Positions 5,500 through 9,130 of a stretch of DNA of 9,130 nucleotides are shown here, in pieces (position 1 is the stretch's first letter; each line of letters starts with the position of its first letter). The DNA comes from CAVSWN01 sp046728115 (lineage in GTDB: Bacteria > Acidobacteriota > Vicinamibacteria > Vicinamibacterales > CAVVIG01): the NCBI GenBank assembly GCA_046728115.1, contig JBKPDW010000152.1, positions 1-9,130 on the forward strand. The letters run 5' to 3'. Made by a program: the position numbers and the translations under genes. The notes under the pieces were generated by a model, which saw only the letters and a list, made by a program, of their open reading frames with translations, had not been told where the DNA came from and did no database searches.

Positions 5500-6294
5500 T
5501 CACGACGCCCGGCACGGCGTCGGCCGCCACGTGGACCCATCCGGCAGCTTCTTGAAATGCGTGCTCGTGAAGAATCGGCCACTGAGATACTGGGGGTCCT
5601 GCACGATCGTCGTGACAACGAGCCAGACGTCGCCGTTGTCCTCGGGTCCGAGCACATTGAAGTGCTCGGTGAGGACGGCGTTGGCGCTGAACGGCACGCC
5701 GTTCTTGCGTAGATAGCCGGGGCGAATCCGCATCGTCACGACTTTGAGCGCGCCGCTGGGTTTGGGCGGCGGGCCGCCGAACATTCCACCGCGGCCTCCG
5801 ACTTCCCACTGGGCGATTGACTGCCCTTGCCACGTCGGCTCGGCGGCGGCCGGCATTCGGTCGGTTGACTGGCCGCGGTCTGGCCCGCCGAACACGAGCC
5901 GGCGCGTCTGCGTGCCGGCCTCGGTGTCGATACGCAGGACAGCGTCGTTTTCCCATGTGATATGGATGCGTCCCGGGACGCGCATAACGGCCGGCGCGGC
6001 GTATGCCCGGCATGCTTCGCCCGACGCCTCATCGCGCTGCGGATCCCATGTGTTCGCGATACGGCGTCCTTCGGCGTTCAACGGCACGCTGTCGACGTCG
6101 CCCTTCGCAGGCGTCACCATGCGCCAACGCCAATCCTCGGTGACGATCGACACCCAGTAGCCGGTGAAATCCTTCGGCGCGATCCCACGCGGACTCTGCG
6201 CCGGCTGCTGGCCGCGTTGACCGCGCTGCGCCACCAGCGGACCAGACGCAAGGGCCGATGCGACGAGCACGAGGCCGGCAATCCGCCAATTCAT
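5500..6294 (-). CDS. Secreted protein of unknown function, paralogue of its upstream neighbour
   Basis: This is a 264-residue protein starting at ATG 6294. That ATG overlaps the stop of the upstream gene in an ATGA, so translation is coupled; the frame extends further upstream but would overlap its neighbour deeply. Residues 5-22 are a signal peptide ending LVAQ, followed by a Gln/Gly/Arg-rich linker. The mature domain opens DFTGYWVSIV and ends in a strand-rich segment, GYLRKNGVPF (193-202), LTEHFNV (208-214), DPQYLSGRFF (233-242), with a W-x-P-T-P-C close to the end. The same GYLR(R/K)NG..P.S....LTEH...DP.YL order occurs in the upstream gene, so the two are diverged paralogues. No catalytic motif is recognised. 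I recall similar proteins only as uncharacterised acidobacterial or proteobacterial secreted proteins. It ends 94 bp before the broken regulator's start. Confidence 0.8.
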   Translation of the reverse strand: MNWRIAGLVLVASALASGPLVAQRGQRGQQPAQSPRGIAPKDFTGYWVSIVTEDWRWRMVTPAKGDVDSVPLNAEGRRIANTWDPQRDEASGEACRAYAAPAVMRVPGRIHITWENDAVLRIDTEAGTQTRRLVFGGPDRGQSTDRMPAAAEPTWQGQSIAQWEVGGRGGMFGGPPPKPSGALKVVTMRIRPGYLRKNGVPFSANAVLTEHFNVLGPEDNGDVWLVVTTIVQDPQYLSGRFFTSTHFKKLPDGSTWRPTPCRAS

Positions 6295-7268
6295 CGCTGA
6301 GCGGCGATGCATTTCGAAGTGATGTTGCCGATTTTGTCGCGGAAATCCGGATACATCGTTTCCGCGCCGCCGCGCGTCGCCTCGACCGGAAACCCGCACC
6401 GCTTCGCAAAATCCTCATTGGCGGTGCTGACGCCCGGCAGCGTGTTTGGAACCACGCCGCGGGGGCGTTCCACTTCTTCGACGACCTGACACGGATACGG
6501 CGGTACCCATTGATGCAGATCCAGCTCGTAGTCGGTCGTCCGGATGAACGGTTCCGTCAGGTAAACCGGATCGGTGACGATCGCCGCCACTGTCAGCACA
6601 TCGCCCCGCAGCATCCAATGTTCGGTCAACGTGGCCACGTCGCTTCGCGGCAGGCCGTTGCGGCGGAGATACCCTTCCTTCAAATGAGTGGTTGTGATCG
6701 TCAACACATCGCCGTCCCAATGGCCAGTCGAGAACCCCGCCCAGGTGTGAGGCGCATTGGGCGACGGATGCGGACGCCCATCCATGTAGATGGCGCGATC
6801 GACCGAACGCAGCCACTCGGCGTGCCACGCGACGACCTGCCGCGACACGGGATCCACTTCCTTCGAGATCCGCAGCGGCGACGGTCCGCGCCAGATGTAA
6901 TCGGCAGAATGCGGCCGACACTGCCACTCGGGCAGCGTCTGGACCGACGCTTCCCACGAGAGCGCTCGCAGCCGTGCGGCGTCGCTGATGGGAATGCCGA
7001 GATAGTCGCCGAGTTCGGGACCAGGCACGCGCTCGGGCTCGTCTTCGTGAAAGCGCGGCGCCCATTCACCGGTGAAGTCAACGCCACCTGGCGTCGATCG
7101 CTGCACCTCGTCATCGTATTCGACGAGCGACGCCGCCGATTGAGCGGACGCCGTTTGACGCGCTGACGCGGTTGGGCGCGCCGGCCCACCGCCCCGAGAC
7201 TGCGCGATCAGCGACATCGACAGCGTAGCGGTGACGATCACAGAGAGGGTGAGTCGGCCGGAGGGCAT
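6291..7268 (-). CDS. Secreted protein of unknown function, first gene of a coupled paralogue pair
   Basis: This is a 325-residue protein from ATG 7268. I chose this start over the in-frame one at 7331 because the promoter boxes lie between them and a signal peptide (residues 4-23, ending SLIAQS) follows directly. After an Ala/Ser/Thr-rich linker (25-48) the domain runs from DFTGEWAPR (64-72) through CRPH (117-120), YMDGRPHPSPNAPHTWAGFS (161-180, with GHWDGD next), GYLRRNGLPRSD (199-210), LTEHW (214-218), DPVYLTEPF (233-241) to a Cys-containing tail with C260, C291 and C320. The GRPHP...HTW.GFS.G.W.GD and RRNG.P.SD...LTEH...DP.YLTEPF pattern is a recurring but, as far as I know, functionally uncharacterised family. 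It shares the second half with the downstream gene, which it overlaps by 4 bp. Four cysteines, CRPH included, suggest disulfides in the periplasm. Confidence 0.82.
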   Translation of the reverse strand: MPSGRLTLSVIVTATLSMSLIAQSRGGGPARPTASARQTASAQSAASLVEYDDEVQRSTPGGVDFTGEWAPRFHEDEPERVPGPELGDYLGIPISDAARLRALSWEASVQTLPEWQCRPHSADYIWRGPSPLRISKEVDPVSRQVVAWHAEWLRSVDRAIYMDGRPHPSPNAPHTWAGFSTGHWDGDVLTITTTHLKEGYLRRNGLPRSDVATLTEHWMLRGDVLTVAAIVTDPVYLTEPFIRTTDYELDLHQWVPPYPCQVVEEVERPRGVVPNTLPGVSTANEDFAKRCGFPVEATRGGAETMYPDFRDKIGNITSKCIAAQR

Positions 7269-7280
7269 GGCGGAACGAAC

Positions 7281-7315
7281 TTCGGCGAGTATACTTAGCG
7301 CTCCGCGTTTGTCAA
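7281..7315 (-). promoter_or_regulatory. Sigma-70-type promoter of the paralogue pair
   Basis: On the minus strand a perfect TTGACA (plus-strand TGTCAA, 7310-7315) is followed by a 16-nt spacer and TATACT (plus-strand AGTATA, 7288-7293). Transcription would start near 7281, giving a leader of about 12 nt to ATG 7268. It is the best-matching promoter in the window. Confidence 0.7.
7290..7295 (+). promoter_or_regulatory. Possible overlapping -10 box for the divergent transporter gene
   Basis: AGTATACT at 7288-7295 is a perfect palindrome, so TATACT also reads on the plus strand, with a start near 7302. No -35 match lies at the right distance. If used, it would compete face to face with the minus-strand promoter. 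Confidence 0.3.
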
Positions 7316-7324
7316 CAGACTGAT

Positions 7325-8542
7325 ATGTCACGACGACAGCTCTGGACCATCGTGTTGTGCGGCGTCGTCGTCGTGCTCGACGGCTTCGACACGCAGTGTA
7401 TGGGGTTCCTGGTTCCGGTCATTTCCGAGAACCTCACCATCCCGCTGCCGATGTTCGGCCCTGTGCTATCGGCCGCGTTGGTCGGCCTGATGATCGCCGC
7501 GATGGCGAGCGGCCCGATCGCGGATCGCTGGGGCCGCCGCTGGGTGGTCATCGTCTCCGTATTCGTGTTCGCGCTGTTCGCGCTGTTGACCGCACGGGCC
7601 AAGACGCTGCAGGAGCTCGTCCTGCTTCGTTTTCTCACAGGGCTCGGTCTGGGTGGCGCACTGCCCAATGCGGTGGCGCTCACGTCCGAGTACACGCCCA
7701 AGCGACTCCAGCCGGTCGTCATCGGCGCCATCTTCGTGGGCATGCCTGCCGGGGCAGTCGTTGCGAGCCAGGCTGCCGCGATCATGATTCCGCGGTGGGG
7801 ATGGCGATCGATCTTCGTGCTCGGAGGAGTTCTGCCGCTGACGCTGACCGCAGTGCTGATTGCCGCGCTCCCTGAGTCGACCGAGTGGATCGAGTCGCGA
7901 ACCCGCGGCCGCGCGCCGGGACGGGAAGGGCTGCCGGTCAAGAATCTGTTCACCGAAGGGCGGGCGCTTGGGACGCTCCTGCTCTGGATCCCCTTCTTCA
8001 TGAATCTGCTGATCCTGTATTTCGTGCTGAGCTGGTTACCGTCGCTGCTGCGCCAGTCCGGTCTGCCGGTGGCGGCCGGCGTCCAGGCGGTCGCGGCATT
8101 CAGCGTGGGCGGGATGATCGGGACGCTCACGCAGGGCCACATCATGCGGGTGACCGGCACGCGCATCGCTCTGGTGGCCGAGTTCGCACTGTGCATGGTG
8201 CTCATTCCATCACTCGCGTCGACCGCCTCCTCGCTGCCGCTGACCCTCGTGACCATTTTCATCCTCGGCATCGCTGTCCAGGGTGCGCAGGCGGGGCTCA
8301 ACGCGCTCGCCGCGATGTTCTATCCGACGGCGATTCGCGCGACCGGCGTCGGATGGGCGTTGGGTGTCGGCCGCGTGGGATCGATCGTGGGACCATCGGT
8401 CGGCGGCGTGCTGCTCTCGCTCGAGTGGACGGCCGATCAGATCTTCATGGCCGGCGTCGCGCCCGCCTTGTGTGCCACCGCCGCCATCGTCCTTGCGAGC
8501 GTGCTGCCGCAGAAGGCCAATGCGTTTCAGATCGCGAACTGA
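7325..8542 (+). CDS. MFS transporter, aromatic acid:H+ symporter (AAHS) type
   Basis: This is a 405-residue protein with about 12 hydrophobic segments. The first segment carries LDGFDT (18-23), the signature of AAHS carriers such as PcaK, BenK, VanK and MhpT; its Asp is needed for proton-coupled uptake in PcaK. The loop between segments 2 and 3 has the MFS motif A variant GPIADRWGRR (63-72). Segment 4 has LRFLTGLGLGGALPNA (101-116). A second-half motif, YPTAIRATGVGWALGVGRVG (333-352), and LPEST after segment 6 also match the family. Length is slightly under the usual 440-460, mainly in the central loop. Start ATG 7325 has no evident Shine-Dalgarno; it is the first Met before segment 1. An enzyme of the fumarylacetoacetate hydrolase family follows 44 bp later, which supports uptake of an aromatic or related organic acid. 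The substrate cannot be read from the sequence. Confidence 0.88.
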   Translation: MSRRQLWTIVLCGVVVVLDGFDTQCMGFLVPVISENLTIPLPMFGPVLSAALVGLMIAAMASGPIADRWGRRWVVIVSVFVFALFALLTARAKTLQELVLLRFLTGLGLGGALPNAVALTSEYTPKRLQPVVIGAIFVGMPAGAVVASQAAAIMIPRWGWRSIFVLGGVLPLTLTAVLIAALPESTEWIESRTRGRAPGREGLPVKNLFTEGRALGTLLLWIPFFMNLLILYFVLSWLPSLLRQSGLPVAAGVQAVAAFSVGGMIGTLTQGHIMRVTGTRIALVAEFALCMVLIPSLASTASSLPLTLVTIFILGIAVQGAQAGLNALAAMFYPTAIRATGVGWALGVGRVGSIVGPSVGGVLLSLEWTADQIFMAGVAPALCATAAIVLASVLPQKANAFQIAN

Positions 8543-8586
8543 TATAACAATGATCCGTCGACGTCGGATACGACGCGGCAACCTCG

Positions 8587-9130
8587 ATGAAACTTTGCCG
8601 ATTCAATGAGGGCCGTCTTGGAGTGGTCGACAGCGACCACGTCTACGACGTGACGGCGGCGCTCGACGTCCTGCCCGCGTACCGTTACCCGCTGCCCGAG
8701 TACGATCCGCTGATTGCGAACCTCGACGCGGTGTGCGCCCGCGCCGACGACCTCGCACGATCGGCGCCGGCGACGGCAGTCCGATCGGTAAAGCTGCTCA
8801 GCCCGGTCGCCAATCCCGGCAAGATCGTGTGCGCGCCGGTCAACTACCAGAAGCACCTCGAAGAAGTGCGCGACAACGCGGCGCTCCATCACAACAACTC
8901 TGCGACGATGGCGCCCATTCACAGCACGGGCCTGTTCCTGAAAGCGCGCAGCGCCCTGGTCGGCCCGGGCGAAGGGATCGCGCTCCGCAAGGTCGATCGC
9001 CGCAACGATCACGAAGTTGAGCTCGCCGTCGTGATCGGCAGACGTGCGAACAACGTCGCGGCGGCGGACAGCTACGCCTACGTGGCGGGATACGCCATCG
9101 GGCTGGACATTACGATCCGCGGGCCAGAAG
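8587..9130 (+). CDS. Fumarylacetoacetate hydrolase (FAH) family protein, 3' end cut by window edge
   Basis: 181 residues are visible from ATG 8587. An N-terminal domain of about 70 residues (MKLCRFNEGRLGVVDSDHVY) is followed by LLSPVANPGKIVCAPVNYQKH (71-90), where family members have the P-x-K-I-x-x-x-x-x-N-Y segment. The core metal site is recognisable: E143 and E145 in HEVELAVVIGR match the E-x-E pair, and D174 in AGYAIGLDITIRG matches the third acidic ligand. The family hydrolyses or hydrates 2-oxo or 1,3-dicarbonyl acids from aromatic ring cleavage (fumarylacetoacetate, fumarylpyruvate, 2-oxo-hept-3-ene-dioate). An insert with HHNNSATMAPIHSTG (101-115) between the N-Y and F-L-K motifs is longer than in short bacterial members. 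No good Shine-Dalgarno precedes the ATG. It lies just after the AAHS transporter, likely one catabolic unit. Confidence 0.85.
   Translation, partial: MKLCRFNEGRLGVVDSDHVYDVTAALDVLPAYRYPLPEYDPLIANLDAVCARADDLARSAPATAVRSVKLLSPVANPGKIVCAPVNYQKHLEEVRDNAALHHNNSATMAPIHSTGLFLKARSALVGPGEGIALRKVDRRNDHEVELAVVIGRRANNVAAADSYAYVAGYAIGLDITIRGPE

Noticed and set aside
6258..7166. Plus-strand open frame of about 302 codons opposite the paralogue pair
   Set aside because: Arg/His-rich composition with no signal peptide or family motif, while the minus strand carries signal peptides, coupling and a promoter.
7312..8301. Long minus-strand open frame of about 329 codons antisense to the transporter
   Set aside because: It mirrors the MFS gene, is rich in Ser/Thr/Arg/Pro without domain logic, and the plus strand encodes a clear AAHS carrier. 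This is a high-GC shadow frame.
8543..8569. TATAAC box and small ATCCG/CGGAT inverted repeat between the transporter and the FAH gene
   Set aside because: There is no -35 at a usable distance, and the 5-bp stem has no T tract. Too weak to call a promoter or terminator.

Overview
The window is GC-rich DNA (about 60-65% G+C by eye) with densely packed bacterial genes, most encoding exported proteins. The protein families point to a soil-type Acidobacteriota, possibly a Vicinamibacteria-like lineage: a DUF6152 protein, a non-photosynthetic 'photosynthetic reaction centre cytochrome c subunit' homologue, a CxCC-containing BNR propeller protein, and paired secreted proteins of a family I know mainly from acidobacterial genomes. 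This assignment is inferred from family content, not from a marker gene.

Layout: (1) A small secreted beta-rich protein on the minus strand runs off the left edge (1-358). (2) Diverging from it is a 223-residue exported cytochrome c with one C-terminal CxxCH (605-1276). It meets a BNR/sialidase-like secreted propeller protein on the minus strand (1283-2497) tail to tail. (3) Diverging from the propeller gene is a plus-strand pair, a DUF6152 protein (2610-2987) and a dihaem reaction-centre-type cytochrome with a long C-terminal domain (3065-4186). A perfect 11-bp hairpin lies between them. (4) Converging on the cytochrome is a decayed OmpR-type response regulator and histidine kinase pair (about 4190-5406, minus strand). 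The regulator has two frameshifts and has lost the receiver lysine. The kinase has lost its phospho-acceptor histidine region, is frameshifted and ends at the ATP-lid glycine box. (5) A translationally coupled pair of paralogous secreted proteins (7268-5500, minus strand) is driven by a promoter with a perfect -35 box. (6) Diverging from these are an AAHS-type MFS aromatic-acid transporter (7325-8542) and the start of a fumarylacetoacetate hydrolase family enzyme (8587 to the right edge).

How it fits together: the left half looks like a periplasmic redox module of two c-type cytochromes, DUF6152 and a propeller with clustered His and Cys residues. The plus-strand upstream regions of the cytochrome c gene and the DUF6152 gene align without gaps over 62 nt (37 identities). 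The alignment holds two TTCA half-sites 11 bp apart, a GTTCAGATGC core and a TAC(T/G)AT -10-like box at the same distance, which suggests one OmpR-type regulator controls both. The OmpR-type regulator encoded here is broken, so whether that regulon is still controlled is the most interesting open question. The right end suggests uptake and ring-cleavage-product catabolism of an aromatic acid. I found no RNA genes, insertion sequences, CRISPR arrays or attachment sites, and no gene-free stretch over 300 bases; the longest gap is about 246 bases between the first two genes.
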